A stretch of DNA of 64,000 nt, taken from Fratercula arctica. Its lineage: Eukaryota; Chordata; Aves; Charadriiformes; Alcidae. The first letter of the stretch is position 1. The number at the start of each line of letters is the position of its first letter. Of this stretch, positions 1-12,450 are shown one piece after another. The stretch spans positions 31,615,589 through 31,679,588 of the forward strand of contig CANTUZ010000011.1 of NCBI GenBank assembly GCA_947846985.1, in the 5' to 3' direction. The translations under genes and the position numbers were made by a program. The notes under the pieces were generated by a model that was given only the letters and a program-made list of their open reading frames with translations, made no database searches and was not told where the DNA came from.

Positions 1-3000
1 CTTATTCTATTTCATTAATTCCTTTTACAGCATGATTGTGTGCTCTTGTACATAAGTACAAATCAAATCTAAGCAAAACTGTTCTCCCTTTTCTACAGCA
101 AAGTGCAAACCCTTGTAGGAAGCTAAAGGATGTCTGAGAAAGAGCAAACTAAGTCTCAGATTTATCCAAATCCTTGGAAGTAGCAAGTGGCTGCCCCTTT
201 TCAGGTGAGAAAAAACAAACAGGCAGTAAACATAAGGGGGGAATATGGGCAAAAATGGAAGCCATTTGAAGTCACAATGTCAAAAAAGCAGAGGACAATA
301 CAGACTTAACTAACCTAAGCAAGGAATTTCTCTATTGCATGTACTTAGAACAGATAGAACCACAAATAGCACCAAATGAAGTTCATATCAGTATGGCTCA
401 GACCAAGTCTGGAGAAGTTATCACCATACTGAAAAGAAGGATTAATCAGTAACGTTCACTTCAGATTCCTCCAAAGGATTTTCCTCCTTTCTGATTCCTT
501 CTTCCTAATTCCTGTAGGAATTTTCACAGGAAGGAAGAATACCAATCAAGTTCATTATTTCTTTATATACTCAGCTAAGTCATTGGAATATTCACGGTGA
601 TAGGAAATGAGTGTCTTTCAGGCAAGAAAGGAGACAGCAGTTGTGCATATATGTTTAGCAGAGAAGGTCACTTTGGCATAGCCTAGATATTGGATGTGTC
701 TTTTCGTTGCTCACTCTAGTTTGTATGTTGTGCAGTCTATTGTCATTCAGAATACTGATTTAATGACAGACAGTGAAAGAAATTTTTGCTGGAAGGTGTA
801 GTATGCTTTAGAAAATAACTGGAAGTACTGAAAGATTAGATGGCACTTCTTGTGTGTCTATACAACTGGTAAGCTTGTAGGAAAAAGAAATCCCTGTCAT
901 CAACATAAAAATGAATACGTCAGCAGTGTAAACTTCTTCGTAAAAACCAGCAAATCTCATATGTCACAATACTGAAAAAAGAGAGCATCTTACAACACTT
1001 CCCCTAAAACCACAAGGACTGGAATGAAAACAATTCAAGACCCTTCCCCAGAGGTAAAATGGAATGCATGACACATGCATCACTTTTAGGGGACCAAATT
1101 CAGCTGTCACTTATATTGATATCAGTCTGGCAGAATTCCACTTAAATAATTCTAGAATTACAGGCCTGTGAAAGAAAGCAAATTTGGTCTAAATTATCTT
1201 CCTAATACTAACCACTATATAGCATATTCTTTATTTTCTATTTCATGTTATAAGCTGTTGCACAGTAATACGTATTTCTAAACACAAGAAATATTACCAA
1301 CAAACAAATGTCATAAATTAGACTATAAATACTAGTCTAATTTCTGCTTCTATTATAACGATATTACATAAGTACCAAATGATACAGATTTCCCTAATCT
1401 GCGGTCTCCCTCTAAAGACATCAAGGAAAATACTACGGTGATTATGTTAAAATGCTGAACAAGTGCTTATAATGTTAAAATTTCAATTGAAGAAAAATGT
1501 GTTTAGTTCCTTGCTTCCTACTGATTAGTAAATAAATTATTTTTTAAATGCTTTCCTGTGCATAAATATCAATGAGCACAGAGAAAGAAAAATGTCTTTT
1601 GCTATGATCACATACTGAAAACAACTGATTTTGCTTACATGCAGAAAAACAGAAATGCAAATAAAAAAATAACACTTCATCATGTCCATGTATTTTTGAG
1701 TAGGCCAAATCAACAACTCTCCACATGGTAACTGTGAAATGTACAGTGCCTGGTATCAGGAACAATATTCTGAAGCTGGCACATTAATCAGTCTTGTTTT
1801 CAAGCTTCTCATATATTATTCTGCATAGGGTTTTTTTTCCCTGTTTTCTTCTGTTATCAGAAAGCATCTGCAGGAGTGCATGCCTGTTAAAACTAGTATA
1901 AAATTAATAGATTTAAACTGATTTATGCCACTTTATCCTGCAACAGAATTTGTTTTGATACATATGTTTTTGCTTTTTTTCCGTACAAACACCAACATTT
2001 TTGACACTTGAAAGGAACAATTTTGAGGATGTGACAGAAGATGGCAAATATCTGTTTAACTGCAAAAATATTTACACTCTGTATATGTCTGAGCTATTGT
2101 TAACATTTCCAATACAACAAGCTTTCAGCATGCAGAAATATACCCTGCATTTATTATGTTCGCCTATATATGTTAACTGAGAATACATTTATAAAATACA
2201 AATAATTTATAAAAAACTATATTTATGAAACAAAAATCTGTTATAAAACGGATATGGAAAATAGGAGTCATAATGGCTGAAATTACTAAATCAATGGAGC
2301 ATGAACTGCGGAAAAAATAAACAAACCATCCACCTCTCCCCAGCCTTCCTCTGAAGCACCTATACTGGTCTATAGCCACTACAGAGTAGTTTGATTGCCC
2401 CAGCCCACAATGCATCAGTTCACCAGAGTCCAAGTTGAAAAATCTTCCTTGTCACAGAACAGTTAAGAAGGCATCCCTGATTAACTGTTCTGCCTTGTCT
2501 GCCACTCCCTAAATATAGCTTCCATTTAAATACAAAGAGGGCCTGCAATAGAATTATACCCATCTGAAATGTGAACATTTTAAATCTTGACCAGGCTCTC
2601 CATGAAGAAAGAAAAAAATTTCAGTTAACACAAATTAATCTTGTAATTTTCTAGAGTAAAACCTGCTGTTTCAGTAAACACAATACATGCAATTTGGACC
2701 CTTAATAAATAAGAGTTTAAAGAAAATGTATGACAGGTATGAGTTTCTGCTGTTTCCTGAACAACCGGCAAACATTTTTCAAATGTGTGCTCATGTCAGC
2801 AGCAAAGTGCAATCTCTTCAAGCTCTTGTCTAAGCTAGAGGTTCCAGAAGATGTTTTAGCATTCCAGTCCCTGCCATCAAACCTAGATCTTTTTAATTGC
2901 CAGTTCTCAATTGTCTGCTGAATTTACCTTAGGAAATGTAAATCTTACCTAAATATGACAACAGGTACGTAGAACAGCTATTAACATTATTAACAGCATC

Positions 3001-3553
3001 ACCACTAGGAAGAGCCAGAAACACCAGACACTCCTTTAACAAACTTGCAAGTCAGATTCTACACCTCTTTAAAGAAAAACATTAAGCTGAGAACTTCTTC
3101 CACAGCTTACCACAACCATAGCAGGAGAATAGTTCCTACCCTGGACTAAAAGCATCATAGCCTGGTCAGCCCCTATTTCCAAACATACCCCTGTATCTTG
3201 AATCAAACTGTAAAGGTGCAGTGAGTGAGTCTTGTCAGACTAAGTTCTCCTAGGCAGACATGGAATAGCATGTGTTGCATCTCTACATGTACTTAAAAAA
3301 AAAAAAAAAAAGAAAGAAAAAAGATAGTAACAGCTGCCACCACGAGGCTCATATAAGAAGGGCATGGGAAATAGGTAGTGATGCCACCAGATAATAAGGA
3401 CTTGTCATTTAATGCTTTGGTCAAGTTCCAGAAGAGGGAACTGTATATAGGAGAATTCAAATGATACCTATAGAGCAAACACTTTTTAAAAAACCTTTTA
3501 AGCTATATAATCATGACATTTCAATGCGGTTCCTGGTAGTTGCAGAAACTTAC
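1..3553. other. C3orf14 intron (or 3' part), no supported exon
   Basis: AT-rich sequence after C3orf14 exon 3 on the minus strand. I searched for the conserved C-terminal half of C3orf14 (the Tyr-Trp and Lys-Trp-Glu motifs of human) and did not find it. Weak exon-like stretches at the far left are listed among rejected items. No repeat apart from the A17 run was recognised. Confidence 0.5.
3295..3311 (+). repeat. A17 homopolymer followed by A/G-rich tract
   Basis: A run of 17 A, then agaaagaaaaaaga. It lies left of C3orf14 exon 3. Confidence 0.9.
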
Positions 3554-3677
3554 ATTTAAAAGTGCTGCATTCCTTTTATGAGCTGCATCAGATGCTTGAG
3601 TTTGCCATGTCTTTTTAGTCTTTTTGTCTCCTAGATAAGTCTCCATCTGCTGTAGCAGTTCTGATCTCTGAGACAGT
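3554..3677 (-). CDS. C3orf14: C3orf14 exon 3, coiled-coil segment
   Basis: This exon is 124 nt, with acceptor cctttgtAG and donor GTAAGT in phase 0. One base completes the Ile codon, then 41 codons follow: LSQRSELLQQMETYLGD, a Lys/Thr/Gln-rich stretch, and HKRNAALLN. It is strongly charged and suits a coiled coil. Confidence 0.88.
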
Positions 3678-4453
3678 CTACAAAGGAAAACGTTTTGCTA
3701 AGTGGGTAGAACATTTTGCTCAGGAGCTAGAGAATAACCTTTTTACCTTACCCAGTTTTCTCAAAACTATGGGGTTAATTAAACCGGCTGTAGGGTGGGT
3801 GTGCTGGGGGAGGGAAAAGGTACAGGCAGCCACCACCTGCTGTGCTTCCATGAAGCTATAATGTTGCAACCAGCAGTCCTCATATGCTAAGGTGCTTAGA
3901 AGCACTGACTCTCCCAGAACACGAAAGGCAGGGTGGGTTGGGGTGACTTGATCAGTACTACTCTTGCTCGTTGGCAAGTACTATTTGTTACAAGAAAAGC
4001 AGATTTTCTGAATCATTACTGTATTTGCTTCACAATCTGAGTTTACAGGGCAACAAAGAAGCAATTCTAATTGAGGCACAGAGTGAGAGAATCCAATTAC
4101 CTTCCTCAAATAGGAATTTAACGGTGACAGGAGGTTAACGACTGAGAACGTAAACCATTGGAAGTCAAAAGCCTCATCAACCTAAATACCCTTAACAGCA
4201 ATCAAGGATGCTAATTCCAATAGTTCATGAAGGAAGAGTGCCACCTCCTGGAACACCAACCCCTTGTTGAAATACCACCGTGCTCTGTACAGAGCTCGGA
4301 TTCACTGTTCACAGGATGGTTGTGTGCAGTGAGGGAGGTCTGGCAGGACCACAACACAAAATGGTGCAAGGCAGGTCACAGCTCTGAAACAATTACTTAC
4401 ATCTCTTCATGTCTTCTAGCAAGGTGAACCTCCTGAGCCAGATAGGATGACAT
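3554..4453 (-). CDS. C3orf14: C3orf14 orthologue, first two coding exons (C-terminal part not found)
   Basis: Small protein of unknown function, about 128 residues in human. Joining 4453-4401 and 3677-3554 gives 59 codons: start MSSYLAQEVHLARRHEE, then ILSQRSELLQQMETYLGD, then a Lys/Gln/Ala-rich stretch ending KRNAALLN. Recalled human C3orf14 reads in parallel (FAQE, RHEEI, SQR, LLQQME, LGD, KRN). The charged heptad-like pattern predicts a coiled coil. The gene follows PTPRG in the same orientation, as in human 3p14. The rest of the protein (a Trp/Tyr-containing C-terminal half) was not found between 1 and 3553, so those exons probably lie beyond the left edge. The family match is convincing; the molecular role is unknown. 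Confidence 0.88.
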
Positions 4454-4480
4454 TTCCGGTTGCTTGCCCCCGTTTTATCA
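4401..4480 (-). CDS. C3orf14: C3orf14 exon 2 with start codon
   Basis: This exon is 80 nt. The acceptor is tttaatacAG, followed by 27 nt of 5' UTR; ATG is at 4453-4451 and the donor is GTAAGT after CATGAAGAGAT. It encodes 17 residues (MSSYLAQEVHLARRHEE) plus 2 bases of an Ile codon. The start matches the position of the human start, which also falls just before an xLFAQE-like segment. Confidence 0.88.
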
Positions 4481-6091
4481 CTGTATTAAAGGAAAACCAA
4501 GTGAAATTAACATCTTTGAAAGACATACATGAACATACACTTTCCAGTATTAAACAATTCTGTGTTAAAAAGTTGCACGCATTATATTTATATATCAGCT
4601 ATCTACACAAAACCTACTTATAAATTTTAATATTCACTACAAGATATTGTTACATTCCGCTTTGAATACATGCACACTACTAATGTTCACATGTTTTAGG
4701 CAAATCTCACTGTATTCTAATAATTAATAGAGAACTAAATTTGACTTTCAAGTTCCAGATTTCGCATTAAGTTTTCTCAGGTTTCAGATGCTTACAGTCC
4801 CCCACGGGAACTATGTGCTTGCATAATTTGTGTATTCCTGTTTACATTAAGGATTTCTGGCTTTTGTCATGTTACCCTGAACACAAAGTTATATGTGCAA
4901 GTATCATTTATAACTACCTCTCACAGATACAGTGCCCTGTTCATAGGAATCTATGTTTAAGTACAGACATGATTAAACTAAATAACTTAAGCTACTAAAT
5001 CAGTTTAATTTTTGAGTGCTTGAAAAATTAAGTGAAAACTTCTTGAGCTCAGCTCTTCAGTAGTGTAATACAGTACATGATGGGACACAGCTTAAATTGT
5101 TTACATCTTACTGATTTTTTTGAGATAAGAAGGAAATCAACTGCCCACTGCAGGAAAACCAAGCTCCTACAGCACTTTTCATAGGGCTGAAAGTGTTTTA
5201 CAGTCTATTATTTATTCACCTCAGAGGTGACTGCATTGTTGTCACATCAAGTAAAATTAAAGAAAATAGAAGACCCTATCGTATGTTCACAATGTTGAAG
5301 GGTGGGATAACTAAAAGATCTCATCAAGATACAAGAAAATTAGGAAAGGTCTCCTCTCTGTCAAGAGATCCACATGTAAATGTGAAGCAAGTTACTTACA
5401 TGTGTACCCTAACTTCAGGTGAGCCCATGTGCTACGGATACATATTTCACCACACCCTGAAAAATGTTTCAATGCAGCTGGCATAGTGCTAAAAGCTTCC
5501 CCTTCGTTTAATAACGCGCACACTCCCTGTGTGCTCTTTCCCTCGTGCCATTCGCGAGACCAGGCTGGATCCCCACTCACCAGGCGAGGCCTTTACTGGC
5601 AACAGGAGAAACTAAAGCAGGGGGAGGGCAATCGCACGCGCTTCCCTTCTTCAGGGGAGCCTAGTTTACGAACAATATAAATAAAGAAGCAGCCGGTGCG
5701 GGCGCCCCCCGCCCGCAGCACCGTGGGGCGACCACTTCACAGGCGTGAGGGAAGCCGATCCGGACCGCCTCGGGCCAGACCCCGCCGGCAGCCCCAGACT
5801 CAGCCCCTGCCTGGTCGGGAGCCCTGAGGGGAGCCCTCGGGAGTCGCCTGGAGTCGCCTAGGGTCGGCGGGGCTGGGCCCCCCACCTCAGGTCAGCCGCC
5901 CCTAAGGAGACGGGAGAGGAACCACCACAGGCAGCGCGCGCCAAGGGCAGGCAGGGGCCGCCCTTAGCCCCTACCATTGGGAAGGGGGGGAGGGGGGGAG
6001 ATCTACGAGCTCCTCGGAATGTACCATCCTGTAGGACTGAGGGGGAAGAATGCAAGAAAGAAAAATGAATAAATACACAGACCTAGTTTAC
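4481..6091 (-). other. C3orf14 intron 1
   Basis: Intron between the 5' UTR exon and the exon with ATG. It has a GTAAAC donor at the right and a tttaatacAG acceptor at the left. The right part is CpG-island sequence with G-runs at 5979-5998 on the plus strand; the left part is AT-rich and holds a possible SINE fragment. Confidence 0.6.
5140..5250 (-). repeat. Possible SINE 3'-end remnant in C3orf14 intron 1
   Basis: The phrase cagcacttttcatagggctgaaagtgttttacagtctatt resembles the reversed tail of an ancient amniote SINE (AGCACTTT...CAAAGTGCTTTACA). It is only a short match. Confidence 0.3.
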
Positions 6092-6430
6092 CTTCAGCCT
6101 CGCCGCCTTCGAAAGGGAAGGCAACGGCCCACCAGGATCATGGTCTCCACCTCCCCCGCTGTCATGGAGACGGCCGGAAAGGTGGAGCCTTGCCGTAGGC
6201 GCTGATTGGCCTCGTGGCGCCCCGGTAGGCGGTATCAGGCGAGGTCGGGATCCGCCTTCGCCGCTGGGATTGGAGGAGCGAGAGGGGGCAGAGCCAAATC
6301 GTTGCTGGAGGGCGGTCTCGTGCAGCGACCGTTAGCGCTGAGGCGGCGCGCGGGGGCCGGAGGTCGGCGGCGCATCAGGCAGGGGCCGCCGTGAAACCCC
6401 TGTCTGGAACCGACCCGGTTCCCTGCGAAC
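5690..6430 (-). promoter_or_regulatory. CpG island promoter of C3orf14
   Basis: GC-rich and dense in CpG compared with AT-rich flanks. Two CCAAT boxes read on the minus strand (6205-6209 and 6269-6273) lie just upstream of exon 1. No TATA box was seen, which suits a housekeeping-type CpG promoter. Such promoters are often bidirectional, so a divergent plus-strand transcript starting near 6.3-6.6 kb is possible, but I see no conserved ORF there. Confidence 0.75.
6092..6180 (-). other. C3orf14: C3orf14 5' UTR exon 1 (right boundary approximate)
   Basis: On the minus strand a GC-rich segment ends GGCTGAAG at a GTAAAC donor (GT at 6091-6090). It lies inside the CpG island, about 1.6 kb upstream of the exon with the start codon. 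The transcription start is unknown; I placed it just downstream of two minus-strand CCAAT boxes at 6205-6209 and 6269-6273. The exon contains an upstream ORF, described separately. That this exon belongs to C3orf14 is inferred from position. Confidence 0.6.
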
Positions 6431-6881
6431 ACGAACGCCAGATTCCGGCTATAGTTTGGGCAGACTTTTTGGGCTTTGCAGCCCAAACGCGCCCAGGAAG
6501 AGCCAACCTGCTCGGAGTGACGCCGAGGTTTGGCATTGCCTGCTCTTGTGCCTTCCGCAGCCCGCTCATCCCAACGCCATCACGTTCGCTAGTGGCGTAG
6601 ACCTGCGTTTGAAGGCAATTGTTGCTTTCCTGCACAAGGAATAGCATTACGGTTTTGGCACGGGAAGCGTGCAGTGAATGCCAGCTGGATTCTCCACCTG
6701 CGTTTCCAAACCCTGCGGTGTGGATCTTGCCCTCTGTATAATTGAGAGCAGAATTTCTTCCAGACCTCAAAGCCAAAGAGTTGCTGGGGCTCACTCTAGT
6801 CCTTTGTAGTCAAACTTTCATCAAAATATATTTTTAAAACACAATTCATCCACTCTTTGGTGAATGTGTGTTGTCCTTCGC

Positions 6882-6904
6882 AAAAAAAAAAAAAAAAAAA
6901 AAAA
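6882..6904 (+). repeat. A23 homopolymer
   Basis: A run of 23 A followed by A- and C-rich sequence (ccaacccctacaaaaaaacccc), just upstream of the C3orf14 CpG island. It could be an old retroposed poly(A) tail, but no body was recognised before it. Confidence 0.9.
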
Positions 6905-9900
6905 CCAACCCCTACAAAAAAACCCCACCAAACACCAAAACCAAGCAGTTCTAAGGCAAATACAGCTGAAGGTTTATTTTTTTAATTGTTGCCTGATAGA
7001 TTTATGCACATTTGCAGCTGTGGGTGATTTCTAAAAGCTGCTCTGAAAGAGCTTGTCTTGCCTGTTTCCTTTTTAAACATTCTCTGATGATAGTGTTTTG
7101 AGACGCCTCATCACAAGCCTTTCTTACTGCTGATCAGAAGTTCTTTCTTGTGATTCTGCAGCTCTTTCTCTTTCCCATTTTTTCCATTCTCTGGTTTTAT
7201 CTCTCTGCAACAAACTCACATTAATTCACTTTATGACATATAATGAAGTAGAAATTCTTTAACGTACTTGTCAACTTACCCCTGCTTATTGCATATTGCA
7301 GCAGTCAAGATAAATAGTACTTAAAGTTTTCCCCCCTCTCTCCCCTTGTGATTTAAAGACAAGACTTCCCAATAAATGATATGGAGAAATAGGAGCCCGT
7401 CCTCATTTCTAATGGTGTGAAAAGCTAATAGTTACGGTCTCACTAAATTTAACGGAAAGCCTAAGTGTTTTGCATATCCTACTTTGAGCTACACCAGTTC
7501 TCCGTAATGGCAGTGATCTTTCTTTCTTGTAGCATTTAATGAATTTCAGAAAGAATAAAGACAAATTGAAGTTTGGTTTACATAAACCATTATATATGCC
7601 ATTTGTGGGGAGAATGCAAAGAGCATTTTAGTTAAACTACAGATACTATCAATTGTTCAGTGTTGCGGAAACAGACAGGATGGAAATGATAATTTCTTAA
7701 TGACTGCTTTATGTGACAGTGAATGAAGCACTCTGTACGTTCATAGCTAATGAGGTATAAACTCTGCATTTATTTTTTTTCAGTATTAATGTTCTTTTTT
7801 CATTAGAAGAGCAACCTAACCTAGATCAGCTCCCAACTTGTTAAGAATATAAGCTTTAAACTATTTTTAAATAAAAATGACTGCTAGTAACAGCCAGGAA
7901 TCCCCAATAGCAGGCTGTTTTGAGTAAGTGGTTCCTTGTATCTGCAAAGCAACCACAAAAAGTCAGTGACAGTCATTGCAGAAACAGGGCTTTATAGATA
8001 GGAGTCACTTACATGGGGAAAGACACTCTCTTTCATATCTTAATCCAGTGGCATCTAATCGTAGCATGCTCTGTAGGTTATGTTACGTCGTCCCCCCTTC
8101 CCCTAGTTTTCAGTTATACTGTGCATCTTACAGAAAAAAAAAATATTTAAAAAGCTTTTATATGTGTGTGTCCTCACTAAATACTTCTCTTTTTGTGTGA
8201 GCTTACTGTTGGATCACTGGTATAATGATTTGAAAACCCGTATTTACTGTCCAGTTGTGCTAATTGTACACTTTAAGACCAGAGTAGTCCCTCTGTTGTT
8301 TGGTCAGAGTCTGCAGTAGAAGTGTTAGCCCTGAGATCGTGCATTCCATGACTGCCTAAATACGGATTAAGGACTTATGGTTAGCACTGAAATGTGGGCA
8401 TTGTGACCCTAGTTTTTTCTTAACCCCGCAATTTGGTTTTAGTCTAAAAATGTAGGAGAAAGGGGTTTTCTGAGCCGAACTGGTGAAATATAACACTAGG
8501 TGGCACTTAAACACAGCTAACAAAGACCTAAATCTTGCAACACACAAAAACCAGGTCAAACACATTCTGTTCTAACATGCAGTTAATTATATCCTCAAAA
8601 TGATGTCTTGGATTGATATTACTAAACAAACATGTATAAAATGTAATTACAGACAAGTGAAATAAATACTGTAGGCTTATAATTGCAAGATATGTTTTTT
8701 GCTTGTAATATGCTACACACCTGTGCATAGTTTATATAGCTAGTATTTTATTTTGTCATTTTTACTAACATTTAGAATGGTGTGATTTAGCTTTATGTGC
8801 TTTTATTTACTGGTACCGATTTTTGCCATATGTCAGTTCTTAAAAAATGGAATGTTTTTATCTATTGGGATTTTAAAACAGGAGTATTTCAAAGGGAAAA
8901 CAACAAAAAGAAAAGTTTTTTTTTATGAAACCACTTCAAAACATTTTTTTAAAAATGCATATATTTTAGTTTTTTTTCTACTTGCTTTGCTTTCCTCTTC
9001 TTTCTTTACTTGCCTTTTGGACAAACACCTCTATTGCTATAGTAGTTTAATATCCACTTGGAGGTCCAAAGTCTGTCTGTTTATAAATGTTTCTTAAGTG
9101 ATACCATTGGTAAAATATACCATGCCTATGGGACAGTCTGAGCGCCGTGAAATCCCATCGGAGCAGCTTGGGGCCATCACCTTGGGTTCTGGCAGTTTTT
9201 CCCATCAGCTTCAGAAGTGGACTGCAGCGTTTCAATCAACTGCACAAGCCCCGTGTGAAGCTGCTTTAAGTTACAACAAGCTAAAAAGGCAAAGGCACAC
9301 AAGGAAATGTCCTCCCAGTGCAGGAGCAAGCTAATAAAGCAGCAAACCTAGAAAGTGCAAAAATGGATTTCTAGTTCCTCTTTCCCCTCACATTCCAGTA
9401 TTCAGGGAGTTGCTCTCATCCCTACTGTTGGCAGGTCCCATACCGGCCTCTGTTGAGGGTTACAAAGAGTTGTCTTTTCTGTGGTAGTAGGATTAGAGCT
9501 GAGATGAAGCTCATAAATGGTAGGACACTCCTGTATTTGCATGTTGTTATTTGGCAGCTAAAGATGTGTATTTGGTGTGGGAAAGACTGGTATACGTGTG
9601 GAAGTCACACTTTGTTGAAAGAAAATCGCCAGTGCATTACTGTACGCTTTGACAAACTAATAAGAACAATCTGTGCGTGCTTGTTGAAATTGCTCTCAGA
9701 CATCAGGAGACCTGTTTCAGGTGAACCAGAACCCAAACAACAGACCAGGATGGGCTGAGCACCCACCAGCCAGTGCAAAAACAGTTGTCCAAACTAGAGA
9801 CAGTTGGGTCAAGTTCAGAAGAAGAGTTGGAAGACCTGTGGGAAGAGGAGCTGTGAGTGTGAGGGCACAGAGGTGATGGAACTCCAATCGGTTTGTGCAT

Positions 9901-10351
9901 CTGTGAAAGCACGGCATGAAACTGTGGATCAGGCCAGGCCAAACTGTCCAACATCAAAGAGAAAAATAATAGTTGTGGTAGAAGGACATAAGGAAGAGAA
10001 TATTTTCTTTATGCTTTGAGATAAAAACCTGATAAACAGGACAGAGCTAAGAAAATCAGTAGTCAGCTGCAAATTATTTGGGTTTGGGGTTTTTTTTTGT
10101 TTGTTTTCTTTTGAGAAAGATCCTTTTAGGTTCTGGAAAAGTCTTTCCAGGTAGTAGTAGGTATAGCTGTGAAATATAAACTAGCCTAGACAATACTTGA
10201 AACAGTTTACTGGTACACCCATTCAGTATCATCAAGGGGGTGCATGCCCCAACAGGTGCTTTCCATCAGTAGTTTCTATGGCATAGCTACTTCTTTTTGA
10301 AGATTTCAATAGTCTGGCCCTTGAGTAATAACATTAACTCTTCTCTTAAAT

Positions 10352-10370
10352 AAAAAAAAAAAAAAAAAAA
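10352..10370 (+). repeat. A19 homopolymer
   Basis: A run of 19 A in intergenic DNA after an AT-rich stretch; no element body was recognised. Confidence 0.9.
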
Positions 10371-10660
10371 TCTACAGGCCTCGACTGACTTTAACAGATG
10401 TACAGGTAGTAGAATGTTTTACAAGTAATTATAAAAACTATTTACAGTAATTAGCTTGACTCTAATTGCTTCTCAGCATGTTAGGATAGTAAATTACAGC
10501 TTTATTTTAAACAACTCCTGTTGTCTGTTTTCCCTAAACTGAACACAGGAAACCCAATAAAAACAAACACTTGGAGAACCACCGTTCTCAGTTCCTGTTT
10601 GAAGTATGTCAAGTGGGGATGCTGAGCTTTGATCTCACAAGCAAAATTTCACTTACTTGT

Positions 10661-10710
10661 GTAGACTACATCTTTTTTCCCTTGCGTAGACTACGTCTTT
10701 TTTCCCTTGC
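10661..10710 (+). repeat. 25-bp tandem duplication
   Basis: Two adjacent copies of a 25-bp unit (gtagactac-a/g-tcttttttcccttgc) differ at one base. It lies in intergenic DNA. Confidence 0.95.
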
Positions 10711-12269
10711 GTACCGAGAACATGCTCCTCCTGAGAGCAGCAAGAGGATGCATGTGAACAAGAGGGACAGAAATACACCTTTTTGGCTCTTAAGTGAGAG
10801 AGTCGCATCAGAGGATTTATATATGAGAAGGCTGATTTTCCTAGACTCCCTCCCTAATCCGTGCAGAGGGATAAGCTCTCTTGGACAGTGATACTGAGCA
10901 TGAGGTTGAGCATTTGGAGTTGCTCTGAAGGACCAGAGGTATCTTTCTCTATGGGCTGTTTAGGGAGCTTTCAGAAACTGTCTTCCTCAGATTGGTGCCT
11001 ATAATTATGTACCTGATCAGTGTCTGATCACCTGCTTCAAACCCAACCACAGCTGGTGTCTGTCACACCCGCCTGGAGGTTCACTGGACTTCCTCGAGAC
11101 TGATGTTGCCTGCCACACACACAGAGCGCCTGACAGCTTTGCCCTGATTTGAGGTTCCTCTTTGAAACCGTGGCAAGTTTACTGAGAAGCAAGTCAATGC
11201 CTGCTAATGTTCATGTGAATCCAGTCACATGCAGGCTCTGTTGGTTATTTAAACAGTCTTCCAACTGCTTTCCCACACTGCTTGGAACGAACTGGACACT
11301 TTTAACTTTGTGTCCACTCTTGCTCTGGGATGATGGTAGACACCATCTTCAGTTTTAGTCTGTTTGCACCGGGTATACAAGCCAGCCTATAACTTTTATC
11401 TAGATGCTATTGCCATCTGGTCTTACAGTAAAATTGTATAATTCTGTAATGATGATACATTTACAGAAGCAAAAAGTACTTTGAATTTTAATATATGCAT
11501 TTATGTGACTATCAAGATGCCTGATATTAATAGCCTGACTTTTACTGTAAGCAGAGGTAGAAGAAACAACACCACCTTCACAGTTCTGGCACAGTTTCCT
11601 TATGAGCTGAATTCTCAGCCCATAGTTTCTGTCTCTGGTTTTTGCCATACAAACCTGAGCAGGAGTGTTCTATTTTTTATTTCAGTTTAGATTTTGAATG
11701 CTTTTATTATGAGTTTCTTCAATCCCTGAGAGAAATTAGAGAGGCAACAATGCTTCTCTTATTGCATAACACCAACATTTATCGACAATAAAATAACTGA
11801 AGTTGCACAAGAAGCCGGTTTCTAATAAACCCTTTTACTAGGTTGTTGCTATGAAGGTTGAGCTTTTCATTTTTTACAAAAAAACCACCACTCTTTTTAA
11901 AGAAAGGTCAGTCAATCTTTATAGAAAGATTTAATAAATGACTTTTTCCCCTGTACCAAATTTAGTCTTTTGTTGAATTGTTTCAGTTCCTATTAAAGCT
12001 TCACAAAAATGTACCTTCTATTATATTTCTTCTAATAGGTTTCTCAGCCTTATAACTATAATAAATTTGTCAGTCTAGCTTCACTGAACACTGGACTTGA
12101 AAATCCTACCACAACAGATTATAAATATAACCATTTCTAAACCCTTTCAAGAAGTTTTACCCTTTCTTTCAACACATTTTATGTACTCAGCAATTCAGTG
12201 AAAATAACCTTTCAGAGTCATTCTTTAAACTCTCTTTCTTGGTGATAGCACAGTCGAGTCATTTGAGCA

Positions 12270-12450
12270 GTCAGTCAGAAAACCCGAGTTCTGTTCCCGT
12301 CTCTGCCAGGGTGGATTCATAGTCTGAACCAACTTGCTTAAAGCCAATGTTTTCTTAAGTGTTCATTCAGAGGAAATGACCAACTTGACCCATATAGGGC
12401 CTGATTTTCAGAGTAGCTGAGTGCTCAGAACTGCAATTTAAATCATTTTA
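12270..12450 (+). repeat. Ancient amniote SINE-like (MIR-type) remnant
   Basis: The stretch acccgagttctgttcccgtctctgcca followed by a degraded gaacca-acttgcttaaag resembles the MIR/CORE-SINE body (GGTTC-AATCCC-GCTCTGCCA ... TTGGGCAAGT). It is followed by gggcctgattttcagagtagctgagtgctcag, a phrase common in old amniote repeats. Recognition is by eye, and the family name is uncertain. Confidence 0.4.

Noticed and set aside
25..138. Possible last C3orf14 exon on the minus strand: acceptor ctttctcAG then a frame containing HFAVEKGEQ and a stop
   Set aside because: The short FAVE match to the human C-terminus and the good acceptor are suggestive, but the conserved exon that must come before it was not found between here and 3553, and the tail does not align further.
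441..535. Minus-strand acidic open stretch (EEGIRKEENPLEESEVNVTD then stop) that looks like a protein C-terminus
   Set aside because: The acceptor is ambiguous, no homologue is recognised, and there is no connecting exon. Short acidic frames arise easily in purine-rich DNA.
2730..2930. Open frames on both strands next to an acceptor-like site on the minus strand
   Set aside because: The translation does not resemble C3orf14 or any family I know.
9453..9758. 101-codon plus-strand open frame rich in Cys and Trp
   Set aside because: No family recognised and no splice or promoter context; likely chance.
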